A stretch of 64,000 nucleotides of DNA, from the NCBI GenBank assembly GCA_030523275.1, contig JAUNIX010000010.1, forward strand, positions 26,469-90,468, read 5' to 3'. Positions 17,920-27,159 of this stretch are shown piece by piece (within the stretch, counting starts at the first letter, position 1; each line of letters opens with the position of its first letter). The notes under the pieces were generated by a model. The model did no database searches. It saw only the letters and a list, made by a program, of their open reading frames with translations, and was not told the DNA's origin. A program made the position numbers and the translations under genes. Source of the stretch: Lachnospiraceae bacterium. GTDB lineage: Bacteria > Bacillota > Clostridia > Lachnospirales > Lachnospiraceae.

Positions 17920-18639
17920 ATGCCGAAAAGCAAATACAGACAAATTTATCATGTTTTAAAACAAAGAATTGAGAATTTAGAATATAATTATAAAGATTTA
18001 CTTCCGTCAGAACATACTTTAGTTCAGGAATTTGACTGTTCGAGAAATACCGTCCGCAGAGCGATTCAAGATTTATGTGCCGGTGGCTATGTACAATCCA
18101 TTCACGGAAAAGGTGTCCGTGTCATCTATCAACCGGGACATCCTGCCCAATTCACCTTAAATGGAATTGAATCTTTTACCGAAGCCTCAAATCGAAACGG
18201 CATCCATTACACCACAAAGGTCATTTTATTTTCTGAGCTTTTTGTGAATGATGAAATTCATGCCAAAACAGGCATCGAAAAAGGAAAAGAAATCTACTAT
18301 ATCCAGCGAGTACGTCTTTTAGACAATGTGCCATTAATCATTGATCATAACTATTTTTTAAAGGATGTTGTAACTAGCCTTTCAAAAGAAATCGCAGAAC
18401 AATCGATTTATCAATATTTAGAAGAGACCTTAAATATATCAATTGCGACAACCAAACGTGTGATTACTGTGGAACCAGTAAATGAAATTGATGAGAATAA
18501 TCTAGAATTAAATGGCTGTAACTGTGTCGCTGTTGTCAGCAATTCTACGTATAATAACGATGGCATTATGTTTGAATATACACAATCCCGCCATAGTCCA
18601 AAACATTTTGAATTCCATGAAGTGGCTCAGAGGATATAA
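17920..18639 (+). CDS. treR: GntR-family trehalose operon repressor
   Basis: A 239-residue regulator with an N-terminal GntR winged helix (about residues 5-72, LPSEHTLVQEFDCSRNTVRR) and a C-terminal UTRA effector domain (about 90-235, with KGKEIYYIQRVRLLDNVPLI). Such repressors are released by trehalose-6-phosphate. It is divergent from treB-treC and three operator-like palindromes lie between them. AGAAAGGA precedes the ATG. Specificity for trehalose is taken from gene context. Confidence 0.93.
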   Translation: MPKSKYRQIYHVLKQRIENLEYNYKDLLPSEHTLVQEFDCSRNTVRRAIQDLCAGGYVQSIHGKGVRVIYQPGHPAQFTLNGIESFTEASNRNGIHYTTKVILFSELFVNDEIHAKTGIEKGKEIYYIQRVRLLDNVPLIIDHNYFLKDVVTSLSKEIAEQSIYQYLEETLNISIATTKRVITVEPVNEIDENNLELNGCNCVAVVSNSTYNNDGIMFEYTQSRHSPKHFEFHEVAQRI

Positions 18640-18854
18640 TACTAATATTAGAATAAAATAGATAAGTCTGGAAAGAGCATTTGCTAACCGTTCACACGCA
18701 ACTACAATTTCCTTCTCTTGCACAATAAAGACAGTTGGTCTGTCGTATTATTCATAGTAATTAGTAACATAATAAAACTGTGTCCTCTCTGACTTTATTG
18801 CGTGTTTTATTTTTGCAGACAGGACACACGATCCAATGATATACGTCTAAAACT
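18640..18854. other. Intergenic stretch with an 8-bp dyad
   Basis: No supported gene. TGTGTCCT (18779-18786) and AGGACACA (18821-18828) bracket 34 bases, immediately downstream of the minus-strand C45 gene, with a weak TTTTATTA run beyond on the minus strand. It may be a weak terminator for that gene. A short antisense open frame here has no ribosome site and is not called. Confidence 0.4.
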
Positions 18855-19898
18855 CTATTCTCTTTGCACAATATCACGCAACCTGCTGTCCACGACAAAT
18901 TTCTTTTTTCTCGGGTTGCCCTCCGCCCGATATATCATAAGATTTTTTAAATCAAATATAGAACTCCAGACCGTTTCAAAATCAGGTTCATCATATTGAC
19001 ACATAAACCCATAACTGCCTTTTAGAAGCTGTTCGGTCGCTTCAATCAGATTTCCTTTTATGTGAGTGCTGAAATTCTCCATAACAGTACAATACCGTTT
19101 TGCAGCATGGTAATCGTTCCCCTTAGCTGCATCGTGCAACTTCATTTCATCAGATATAAAGCTATTAACAGTACACACAATTTTACCGTTATCCATGCTT
19201 ACGGCCTCACGGATGCTTTTTTCATAAGGCGTACATTCAACGACAATCATTTCTCCACTCTTATCTGCAATAAGGATGTTGCAGTTAGACGCTATCGGCA
19301 GTTTCATCAACAGAAACAGCGCATTTTCTGTGTTGTTTGCTTTTTCAAGCAGATATCTTACGATAAAGCATGAATTAAAACCTGCCTGTATATTTTCCAG
19401 ATCAGTCATTACAAAAGTCATTGCAACTGCTAATCCATGCTCATTCACTCCCTCTTCTCCGTTAATGAAAGAGGAAGTCGTTATGTTAAATCTGTTTCCA
19501 TTCGACGGGGAATAAATTTCGCTTTTACTCCCGTTTTTCAAATATGGCGGTAAATCATTATTTCTACCATAAATTATGCTGTTGTCCTTGAAATAAGCAA
19601 AAGCCGTACATCCTCTAATCTCTACAGGGATATTATTTCCCAAATTGTACATACAACAGCCCATACATAACATCCATGATGCAAAGGATAAATAATCGAC
19701 ACCGATTGTATCGCTAACACCTTTTATTTCTTCACATACTTCGGGAAAAAAATCTTTCAATATCTGTTCGCTTTTTCTTCCATGCTCAAGCTGAAAATTA
19801 TCAAGATGTAGCGGGAATGTGATATTGCTTTTTTGAAAAATGTTTCCTCTCTTAACACCCATTTGATAATGGTCACCTTTCAACCTTAAATGATACAT
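18855..19898 (-). CDS. C45-type acyl-CoA:6-APA acyltransferase-like Ntn hydrolase
   Basis: A 347-residue Ntn-hydrolase-fold protein of the peptidase C45 / choloylglycine-hydrolase superfamily. The N-terminal nucleophile Cys of the mature form is Cys97 in EIRGCTAFAYF, preceded by a long pro-region. FASWMLCMGCCMYN and GRNNDLPPY are conserved around it. Such proteins self-cleave before the Cys. Substrates are mostly unknown in bacteria (peptidoglycan-linked amides or penicillin-type amides are possible). Its start lies inside the end of a broken AraC-type gene, with AAGGAGG 8 bases before the ATG. Confidence 0.85.
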   Translation of the reverse strand: MYHLRLKGDHYQMGVKRGNIFQKSNITFPLHLDNFQLEHGRKSEQILKDFFPEVCEEIKGVSDTIGVDYLSFASWMLCMGCCMYNLGNNIPVEIRGCTAFAYFKDNSIIYGRNNDLPPYLKNGSKSEIYSPSNGNRFNITTSSFINGEEGVNEHGLAVAMTFVMTDLENIQAGFNSCFIVRYLLEKANNTENALFLLMKLPIASNCNILIADKSGEMIVVECTPYEKSIREAVSMDNGKIVCTVNSFISDEMKLHDAAKGNDYHAAKRYCTVMENFSTHIKGNLIEATEQLLKGSYGFMCQYDEPDFETVWSSIFDLKNLMIYRAEGNPRKKKFVVDSRLRDIVQRE

Positions 19899-20190
19899 GT
19901 TACGTCCTCCTTATCCTTTTTTATAGCAATCCATACTTCGGAATGACCGTTTACTGGTTTTTCCTTGTAGATTGGATATACTTCTACATCTGCAAATCAA
20001 ACGCTGCCTGTGTCATTCTTCTGCGTCGAATATATTCTGACAGTGAAATACCCACCACATAAGAGAAAATCCGTTGAAAATAAAAGTTTGAACAGCAGGC
20101 GATTTTCGCAGCTTCGTCATATGATATATTTCCGTCTAAATTATTTTCTATATAGTCTATGGCTGCGCTTAACTTTTTCAACCATTCCAT
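19886..20190 (-). pseudogene. AraC-family regulator with internal deletion
   Basis: The open part (20190-19984) encodes 68 residues that match the N-terminal helix-turn-helix of AraC regulators of the GyrI-like type (MEWLKKLSAAIDYIENNLDG...SEYIRRRRMTQAAFDLQ) and then stops. In another frame, directly after the stop and overlapping it, the sequence reads DVEVYPIYKEKPVNGHSEVW and continues IAIKK to a stop at 19886. That is the usual C-terminus of such regulators. So the middle (most of the second HTH and the GyrI-like domain) is gone and the ends are joined near 19996 out of frame. The old stop overlapped the acyltransferase start by 13 bp. Confidence 0.8.
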
Positions 20191-20345
20191 TTATGTGCCT
20201 CCTTTCATATAAGCATACCTTTTCACTACTTATTTTTCCTCGCTTTTCATGCGCTCTTTTGTAAACTCATAAATAGTATAAATGAATAAAAATTTTGTTG
20301 CAAACTTTCTTTCTCTGTTTTGGCATTTTACAATTCTCACCATAT

Positions 20346-20388
20346 TTAGAAAGAGAGAAACGGCATAGCCCGCAAGCTACGCCGTTTC
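20346..20388 (-). terminator. Hairpin after the ABC exporter operon
   Basis: On the minus strand GAAACGGCGTAGC and its partner form a 13-bp stem with one G-T pair and a 6-base loop. A T/C-rich tract (TCTCTCTTTCT) follows. It is the first strong hairpin downstream of the exporter gene that ends at 20474. Confidence 0.65.
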
Positions 20389-20473
20389 CCGAAAATATTT
20401 CTATTTCTAATACTATCTTATGAGTGCCACCCTAATCGGGCCTTTTTGTTATAAAGACTTAAAAATGAATGAA

Positions 20474-22207
20474 CTATTCAATTGCCCAATTCTGGCTTTC
20501 TGTCTGTAACTTCACCATACGGGCATAAATACCATTTTGCTGCATCAACGCATTTGGTGTACCCTCCTCGGCAACCGTACCATCTGCAAGCACGATTACC
20601 TTATCGGCACCTGCTACCGTGCGCATACGATGTGCAATGATCAAAACTGTTTTATCTTTAATCAATCTCGACAAAGCCGACTGGATTGCAGTCTCATTTT
20701 CCACATCAAGACTTGCCGTTGCTTCATCTAATAAAATAATCGGTGCATCTTTTAAGAACGCACGGGCAATCGAGATACGCTGACGCTCACCACCAGAAAG
20801 CTCACAGCCATTTTCCCCAATTCTGCTGTTCCACTTCTGTGGCAACTTCTCTGCAAATTCATCTACGTTCGCCATTTTTGCTGCTGCGATGACTTCTTCA
20901 TCCGTGGCATCTTTTCGACCGATACGGATATTTTCCATAATGGTATTATCAAACAACGTCACATCCTGAAAAACAATCGAGTAAAGCGACATCAGAGTCT
21001 CGGGCTCGATCTTTGATATATCCATACCCCCAACGGTAATCTTTCCTTTGTTAATATCCCAAAAACGTGCGGCTAATCTAGAGACGGTTGTTTTGCCACC
21101 GCCAGATGGACCAACAAGAGCTGTCACTTCCCCCTGTTTTGCAGTAAAAGATACCTCTCTTAAAACTGTTTCACCAGTGTTATAGGCAAATCCGACGTTT
21201 TTAAATACAATATCACATCCCTGATTAGAAAGAGCCTTGCCGCCGGTCTGAATTGAATGGTCAAGAATCTCGTTCATACGTTCAATATTTGTATTTGTCG
21301 CAATAATGGCTGCTAAATCCTGAAGACTGGCTTCCAGTGGATCATATAACCGCGATACTACCAACAGAAACATAAAAAATGTGATAATGTCAAGTGTTCC
21401 TTGAACTAAAAGTACAGAACCGACTAACGCAACTGTAGCAATCCCCAATTTCAAGATCAAATCCGCAGAAACCACAAAGACAGCTGTGCCTAGTTCTGAG
21501 AAAATCGCTCGTTTCTCCACCGCACGTACCTTTTTATCAAGTCCGGCCAGATATTCCTGTTCTGCATTGTTAGATCTTAGATCATTCATGGCCTCCATAC
21601 ATTCCTGAACTCCGTCTTCATATGCAATCTTCGCACTCATGGATTTGCGGGAAAGTCCTTGCTGAACCTTAGCAGATAGTACAATGATTGCAAAGGAAAT
21701 CGGCAATACCCAAAGGGCAGCCAATGCCATACGCCAATCAAAGAAAAATAATGAAATTGCAATCAACAAGGTAGAAATCACGGAACCGATCATCGGTGCC
21801 ACATAATGAGACTGGCTGGTTTCCAATACTGTACAATCATTCATAATCGAAGACGTTAAGTCCGCCAAATCTTTTTTACCAAAAAAGGATAATGGTATTT
21901 TTCGCAACTGTTCTGCCAGATTTATCCGTCGCACACCTGTCTCTAAATAAGTAGCGAGATATGTTCCATTATATTGAAACCATGTCGTTACTAAAATCAA
22001 CCCTGCACAAACGACACAACCAATCACATACATCGAAATCTTATTTGTACCAACCCCACCATTTAACAAATCATTTACCAGAGAATAGAGTAATCCGACT
22101 GGAAACATAAACGCAATATTTTGTAAGGCACAAAAAAGACTGCCTTTGATCGTATCAACTGCTCCTTTTCGTGAAAGAGCAAATCGTCTTTGAAGTTTTC
22201 TAATCAT
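20474..22207 (-). CDS. ABC exporter half-transporter, second of pair 1
   Basis: A type I ABC exporter half (about 577 residues) with an N-terminal six-helix membrane domain and a C-terminal ATPase: Walker A VGPSGGGKTT, signature LSGGERQR and Walker B IILLDEATASLD. I use the ATG at 22207 (MIRKLQRR) because AAAGGAGG lies 9 bases upstream. A longer start at 22228 would overlap the previous gene. It is 4 bp downstream of its partner, so the pair should form a heterodimer. The pair belongs to the group next to TetR regulators that resembles YbtP/YbtQ- and MdlA/B-type exporters. Substrate unknown. Confidence 0.92.
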   Translation of the reverse strand: MIRKLQRRFALSRKGAVDTIKGSLFCALQNIAFMFPVGLLYSLVNDLLNGGVGTNKISMYVIGCVVCAGLILVTTWFQYNGTYLATYLETGVRRINLAEQLRKIPLSFFGKKDLADLTSSIMNDCTVLETSQSHYVAPMIGSVISTLLIAISLFFFDWRMALAALWVLPISFAIIVLSAKVQQGLSRKSMSAKIAYEDGVQECMEAMNDLRSNNAEQEYLAGLDKKVRAVEKRAIFSELGTAVFVVSADLILKLGIATVALVGSVLLVQGTLDIITFFMFLLVVSRLYDPLEASLQDLAAIIATNTNIERMNEILDHSIQTGGKALSNQGCDIVFKNVGFAYNTGETVLREVSFTAKQGEVTALVGPSGGGKTTVSRLAARFWDINKGKITVGGMDISKIEPETLMSLYSIVFQDVTLFDNTIMENIRIGRKDATDEEVIAAAKMANVDEFAEKLPQKWNSRIGENGCELSGGERQRISIARAFLKDAPIILLDEATASLDVENETAIQSALSRLIKDKTVLIIAHRMRTVAGADKVIVLADGTVAEEGTPNALMQQNGIYARMVKLQTESQNWAIE

Positions 22208-22211
22208 ATCA

Positions 22212-23981
22212 CTACACCTCCTTTGCAACTTTCCACTGCGTCGATCGCTGGTAATCTTTCCACATATTTGTAAATAAACCTTCTGCCTGGATGAGTTCCC
22301 TACAAGTTCCCTGTTCCACCAAATGTCCCTCTTTTAGGACATAAATGCGGTCTGCATTGATAACCGTGGACAATCGATGGGCAATCATGATGACTGTCCG
22401 ACCCTTTGCAAGCTCTGTAAATGCCGCCTGTACTCTGCTTTCATTATCAGGATCCGCAAATGCAGTCGCCTCATCAAGAATAATAATCGGTGCATTTTTT
22501 AAAATGGCACGGGCAATGGCAATTCTCTGTTGCTCCCCACCAGAAAGATAGACGCCTTTTGTTCCAATCACAGTGTGAATGCCAGCTGGAAATTTCTCTA
22601 TAATGTCCATACACTGTGCTGCGCTTAATGCCTGCATCACTTCCGCTTCTGTAGCATTTGGTTTTCCTAACCGCACATTATCAAGAATCGAAGCCTTAAT
22701 CAGTTGGCTATTTTGAAAAACAAAAGAAACATGATCCATTAATTCTTCTTTCGAAAGATTCCTTACATCCACACCGCCAACTAGTACTTTCCCTTCCTGT
22801 GGATCAAAAAATCGTACTATTAGGCTTGCCAAAGTTGTTTTTCCGCCACCAGATGGCCCCACGAAAGCAACAGTCTCCCCTGTCTTAATTTTCAGAGAAA
22901 GATTTTCTAAAGCATTTTTGCTATCATCATAGCCAAAAGTAACATTTTCAAGTTCCACAGAAGCGTCTTTTGGATGTTTAAGATGCGCATCAGATGCCAA
23001 TGGCGGCATATCCAAGACTACATCAATACGCTGCAATGCATCTGTCACGATCATTTCATTTTCACTCTGTCGCATTATCTTGCTTAATGTAAGAGAAATA
23101 ACGGGTGTAATGATAATATAAAAGATCAGATTCAAAAGAAACTCATTTTCTACACCGTTTCTTGTAAAAAGTAATCCAGCAATAATTAAAAATACAAATA
23201 CACTATTGATTGCAAGCGTATAAAACATCATCGGCGTTCGCAGTTCTTTTGTATATGCAATCGCCCATTTTTCATAAGCTTCAATGGTCTTTTTAAATCG
23301 CTTAAAAGAAAATACGGTCTGACCAAATGTTTTTACGACCGGAATGCCTCGTACATATTCGACAGCTTCTCCCGCCATATCTGCCAATGCATTCTGATAT
23401 TCCGTAATTTTTTGTTGCATACTTTCGCCTGTCATCTTACTCATGATGACAAATCCCAATATAACAGGTACAAGACTGAGCATCCCTAACCGCCAGTCAA
23501 ACACTAATAAAAGAATGAGTAATCCGGCGGTAGTCGCAAATGCCTTTGCTTTATCCGGCAATTGGTGGGCAAGATACGTTTCCGCCGAACCACTGGTCTC
23601 AGCAATAATTCGACGCAATTTACCACTGCCAAACTGTTCGATACTACCCAATGGAAGTGTTGCAATATGGTGGATTAGACGAATACGGATATTGGTCGCA
23701 ATCCGAAATGCTGCCAAATGAGAACACATCAAGCCTCCTATATAAATCAGCATTGAGAGTACTGCAAATAATACTGCCATCCAACCATAATATGTAATCT
23801 GTTCTGCCTGCCCAAAATCAGGGGCTACTTCTAACACTTCTTCTAAAATTCTCCAAATGTACCAAAATGGTACGAGTGCTATCAATGCGCTACCTGCGGA
23901 AAGAACCCATGACAAATAGGTCAAAATTTTATGCTTTCCCGCATATGCAAGTAACCGCGATAAATTCGATTGTTTTTCCAA
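22212..23981 (-). CDS. ABC exporter half-transporter, first of pair 1
   Basis: A 589-residue type I ABC exporter half. It has about six membrane helices and an ATPase with Walker A VGPSGGGKTT, signature LSGGEQQR and Walker B IIILDEATAFADPDNE. The D-loop residues here read ADPDNE instead of the usual SLD of the partner, a difference seen in heterodimers with one weaker site. It is the first gene of a unit read from a promoter bearing a 16-bp dyad. Regulation by the TetR gene upstream is inferred from position. Confidence 0.92.
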   Translation of the reverse strand: MEKQSNLSRLLAYAGKHKILTYLSWVLSAGSALIALVPFWYIWRILEEVLEVAPDFGQAEQITYYGWMAVLFAVLSMLIYIGGLMCSHLAAFRIATNIRIRLIHHIATLPLGSIEQFGSGKLRRIIAETSGSAETYLAHQLPDKAKAFATTAGLLILLLVFDWRLGMLSLVPVILGFVIMSKMTGESMQQKITEYQNALADMAGEAVEYVRGIPVVKTFGQTVFSFKRFKKTIEAYEKWAIAYTKELRTPMMFYTLAINSVFVFLIIAGLLFTRNGVENEFLLNLIFYIIITPVISLTLSKIMRQSENEMIVTDALQRIDVVLDMPPLASDAHLKHPKDASVELENVTFGYDDSKNALENLSLKIKTGETVAFVGPSGGGKTTLASLIVRFFDPQEGKVLVGGVDVRNLSKEELMDHVSFVFQNSQLIKASILDNVRLGKPNATEAEVMQALSAAQCMDIIEKFPAGIHTVIGTKGVYLSGGEQQRIAIARAILKNAPIIILDEATAFADPDNESRVQAAFTELAKGRTVIMIAHRLSTVINADRIYVLKEGHLVEQGTCRELIQAEGLFTNMWKDYQRSTQWKVAKEV

Positions 23982-24025
23982 AAAAATCCCTCCTTATCAT
24001 TTTTATAATTGATCATATTTTTTCA

Positions 24026-24041
24026 GTTAGTTAGAACTAAC
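24026..24041. promoter_or_regulatory. TetR-type operator ahead of exporter pair 1
   Basis: GTTAGTT and AACTAAC are separated by AG (7-2-7 inverted repeat), 45 bp upstream of the exporter start. 14 of its 16 bases match the dyad at 34240 ahead of exporter pair 2. Confidence 0.7.
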
Positions 24042-24064
24042 TCATAGTGAAAAATTATAGAGCA

Positions 24065-24682
24065 TTACTGCCCCATAATTTTTGACCAGCCGGCACTATA
24101 AAAATCCCACATTTCTGCAAGATAATTTTCTGCCTTAGCCAGTGGCATTTCATGAATAATGAGTTCGAAATAAGCATTGAACATTCCGGTAATCAGAATA
24201 TGCTCCAATTGAGGATCGATATAGGGCGATGGCCGTCCCAAGCTGGTTAAGACATCCTGAAAATCGTGCGTCCCTTTCACTTCGATCGTTACCATCTCAT
24301 CTAACATTCCCGCAAATCTCGTACCATCCGCACGGCATAAAAGCAATTTAAAAGCGTCCAGATTATCATAAGCATACAATAACATATCATGCATGCACTG
24401 ATAAGAAATTGTACTCATATTTTCTGGCTGTTGCTCTGGGGGCAGATTTGCAAATTTTCGCATGGCGTTTTTATATGCCCCCATAAAGGTTTCGTACTGC
24501 TCACCTACTAATGCTTCAAACAATTCCTCCTTACTGCCATAATAGCCGTAAAAAGCGCCCGTCGTCACACCGGCAGTCTTCACAATATTACGCAATGATG
24601 CCGTCTTAAAACCCTTTTCCATAAATTCGACTTTTGCCGCTTTGTGAATTCGTTTTAATGTAGTCTGTTCAATCTTACTCAT
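24065..24682 (-). CDS. TetR/AcrR family regulator of exporter pair 1
   Basis: A 205-residue regulator. The N-terminal TetR helix-turn-helix (about residues 5-55) reads LRNIVKTAGVTTGAFYGYYGSKEELF. The C-terminal ligand part is helical. It is transcribed toward the exporter pair that begins 83 bp downstream. A perfect sigma-A promoter and an autoregulatory dyad lie upstream, so it probably represses both itself and the exporters. The ligand is unknown. Confidence 0.92.
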   Translation of the reverse strand: MSKIEQTTLKRIHKAAKVEFMEKGFKTASLRNIVKTAGVTTGAFYGYYGSKEELFEALVGEQYETFMGAYKNAMRKFANLPPEQQPENMSTISYQCMHDMLLYAYDNLDAFKLLLCRADGTRFAGMLDEMVTIEVKGTHDFQDVLTSLGRPSPYIDPQLEHILITGMFNAYFELIIHEMPLAKAENYLAEMWDFYSAGWSKIMGQ

Positions 24683-24692
24683 ACTCTCTCCT

Positions 24693-24748
24693 TATAACAG
24701 TGTTATATAGCACTGTTATATTTTATTCTTGATTTCACTTTTTGTCAA
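24693..24748 (-). promoter_or_regulatory. Promoter and autoregulatory operator of the TetR gene (pair 1)
   Basis: On the minus strand TTGACA (24743-24748) and TAAAAT (24720-24725) are 17 bp apart. Directly downstream lies a dyad with 10-bp arms TATAACAGTG and CACTGTTATA (24693-24720) covering the transcription start, the classic position for self-repression. Confidence 0.8.
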
Positions 24749-24776
24749 TAGTTGAATTTCACTTTTTTACACGGCT

Positions 24777-25925
24777 TTATTTGATTTCCAATTTGGCATA
24801 TCTTCTTTTTCCAACAAGCAGTACCAGTATTGTGATAATTGCACAACTTCCCAAGCACCAAAATTCATTACCGGCAAATGCAATTCTCCAGTCCGCTTCC
24901 ATAAACCATGAGCCACATGTTCTCCACAAAGTAATCGGATTCATCAGTATTATGATCACATCCAGAAAATTTATGGCTTCAAAATACCATGCAAACACAT
25001 ACAGTCCCATATAGAATAGGGATTCAACTAAAAATGTAAAATAACTATTTTGTAACAATAGCTGTAAGGCAATCGTGATTCCGGCAATCAGCACAAGAAA
25101 TCCTATTGATGTAAGGATATTGAGTATAAAATACTGAATTTCTGTTAGTTTCCAGAAAGTGATAAATGGATAAAAAAGAAGTCCTTGTTTCTCTGCCATA
25201 ATCGAAGAAGCAATCGGTACCTTCCAAAGTCCTTGGAACGATATGTGGAGAAAAAAGTACAGATAGGTTCCCAGCATCAATAACCCACTATAGAAAAGAC
25301 CAAACAAACATCCAATGAATGCTTTTTTCTTCATAGACTTTTTTCCAACTTTTGTTGCAATCACAATATCCCTTGTCTTGTGTATCCGTTCATAATCCAT
25401 AAGCAACAGAACACATAGTACGACCAGAACTGCCATTTCTATTAATAAATTCTGCCCAATCTCACCATAAAGCGTACTGTGAAATTCATATATTAGCCCT
25501 GGATAAAATCCATAATTTCCTTCCCCGGATTGTTTCATCTCTTGCACACGTCCTTGAAGTTTTTTGTAATTTTGCTCAATATAATGTGCATAGGCTCCTG
25601 TCGGATGATAATTATATATCTTCTCTTTCTGCTTTAAAATCGACATCATATCCAATGAATCATAGAGAGAACTATATGTTTTTACATATTCTTTATATGA
25701 TTGACCATAATCGCTTGCAGGATTTTCAACTTTGGGATGGTTTAGATCAACGCCATACATAAGGACCGCTTTATGCATGGATTTCACGGAATCTTTATTT
25801 TCCTGTACTCCCATCCCTGTACATTCTCGAATCTGTAACACATTTAGCACCAAAAAAGAAACCAATAAAAGCCAGATTACCGGACTTTTTATAACCTTTA
25901 AACATTCATACTTGTGTATTTTCAT
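24777..25925 (-). CDS. ABC-2-like permease, last gene of the sigma-factor ABC operon
   Basis: A 382-residue integral membrane protein with an N-terminal membrane segment, a large outer loop (about residues 40-155) and about five further segments. Its layout (short basic start MKIHKYECLKVIKSP, one helix, long loop, helices) matches the ABC-2 permeases of peptide and antibiotic exporters. It follows another permease of the same build by 13 bp and the ATPase before that. The two permeases would form one transporter with the ATPase at 27146. Substrate unknown. Confidence 0.75.
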   Translation of the reverse strand: MKIHKYECLKVIKSPVIWLLLVSFLVLNVLQIRECTGMGVQENKDSVKSMHKAVLMYGVDLNHPKVENPASDYGQSYKEYVKTYSSLYDSLDMMSILKQKEKIYNYHPTGAYAHYIEQNYKKLQGRVQEMKQSGEGNYGFYPGLIYEFHSTLYGEIGQNLLIEMAVLVVLCVLLLMDYERIHKTRDIVIATKVGKKSMKKKAFIGCLFGLFYSGLLMLGTYLYFFLHISFQGLWKVPIASSIMAEKQGLLFYPFITFWKLTEIQYFILNILTSIGFLVLIAGITIALQLLLQNSYFTFLVESLFYMGLYVFAWYFEAINFLDVIIILMNPITLWRTCGSWFMEADWRIAFAGNEFWCLGSCAIITILVLLVGKRRYAKLEIK

Positions 25926-25938
25926 CGTATCACCTTGC

Positions 25939-27159
25939 CTATATCAAAATATCCTGTTTACGATCTCTTTTTAGGCGAATACACATTAAACCTATCATGA
26001 ATATGATCCAAACTGCCATTACGATCAATTCCCATCCATTGATTCGTTCAATAATTCGAAAAAATTGATCAAATAAATCGTTTGCTCCAAAAGAAAGAAC
26101 CACACAAACTGGAATCGAAGTAGCAATTCCGGCAATATAATTCACAGATATTCTGCCAACCCAATATGCGAGCGCAACACTTCCCAATGTAAATAGCAAA
26201 ACAAGTAACATCAAAATTACCATATAAGTTCCAAAAGAAATATTCGGCCAATACATATTATTTACAAAATCCCATGCGGGACATATCCAAAAAACAGACA
26301 ATCCTTTTTTTATGAAAAGAACCAAATAGATACACATCTGTATCATACCAATCAATCCACAAGTCAACAGGCTAGCAATTACTTGTTTTGTGAAAATTTT
26401 TCTCCCTGTTTTTGTGGTCGCATAAAGCGGTATCACATTCCTTAAGCGTTCTTTTATCTGATATGGCACAAGTAGTACGAAAAAGCAAATCAACAGCAGA
26501 ATCGCAATCTTACACATATCTTGTTGCAAGATATAAAACATACCTTCTGGTAAAAAGGACATATAATCTTTTGTATAATTTTTACTCACTTTTTGTAAGA
26601 AATGCGTTCCAACTTCATCTTCTGGTTCATCAAGTCTGGAATATAGCTCTTCTTTTGCCTTTTCTTTTGGAACTCCAAAACTACTTCCTTTACACGCATT
26701 CATCAAATCAATTTCCTGCAGTTCAAATCCAAGTTTTTCCGACTGTTTATTTTCATAAGTCAGATAAGCAATCTCCTCCTCTAATACTTTTTCCCTTTTT
26801 GATTTTTCCTTATCAGACTTATCGAATAACGCTTCTTCCCTTTTTTTCATATCATCAAATGTCTTGATACCTTCTTTTGCTAACACTTCATCCTTAGCTA
26901 TGATACGATTATATTCTTTTTTTAATTCCTGTTCTTTTCGATTTAAGACAGACCAGTCAGACAGAGAAAGTGTCGGTCCAATCTCTTTGACCAATTGTGC
27001 CGCAAACGGGATATCATATGGAGAATCTGTACACTGTCCTCCTGTCGGGTATACTGTAATCATCATAAACAGTTGATAGTATAAAACGGTAAATATGCAC
27101 AATAAGATTAATATTCGAATATTTAATATTTTTTTACATTCATTTTTAATAATTTCCAT
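25939..27159 (-). CDS. ABC-2-like permease, sigma-factor ABC operon
   Basis: A 406-residue membrane protein with the same build as its neighbour: helix at about residues 14-35, a long charged loop (about 40-210, rich in Lys and Glu), then about five helices. Its start overlaps the ATPase gene by 14 bp, so the two are translationally coupled. Paired permeases with long outer loops are typical of bacteriocin and lantibiotic self-protection ABC systems. No structural peptide gene is seen nearby, so a stress or peptide-sensing role is equally possible. Confidence 0.75.
   Translation of the reverse strand: MEIIKNECKKILNIRILILLCIFTVLYYQLFMMITVYPTGGQCTDSPYDIPFAAQLVKEIGPTLSLSDWSVLNRKEQELKKEYNRIIAKDEVLAKEGIKTFDDMKKREEALFDKSDKEKSKREKVLEEEIAYLTYENKQSEKLGFELQEIDLMNACKGSSFGVPKEKAKEELYSRLDEPEDEVGTHFLQKVSKNYTKDYMSFLPEGMFYILQQDMCKIAILLLICFFVLLVPYQIKERLRNVIPLYATTKTGRKIFTKQVIASLLTCGLIGMIQMCIYLVLFIKKGLSVFWICPAWDFVNNMYWPNISFGTYMVILMLLVLLFTLGSVALAYWVGRISVNYIAGIATSIPVCVVLSFGANDLFDQFFRIIERINGWELIVMAVWIIFMIGLMCIRLKRDRKQDILI

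Noticed and set aside
18508..18723. Minus-strand 71-residue ORF overlapping the 3' end of treR
   Set aside because: It is antisense to treR for most of its length and has no ribosome site. A fragment (VQEKEIVVACERLANALSRL) looks protein-like, but I could not assign it, so a gene remnant remains only a possibility.
18779..18828. Dyad TGTGTCCT/AGGACACA as an attachment site or mobile-element end
   Set aside because: No second copy, no integrase or transposase nearby. It fits better as a weak terminator of the C45 gene.
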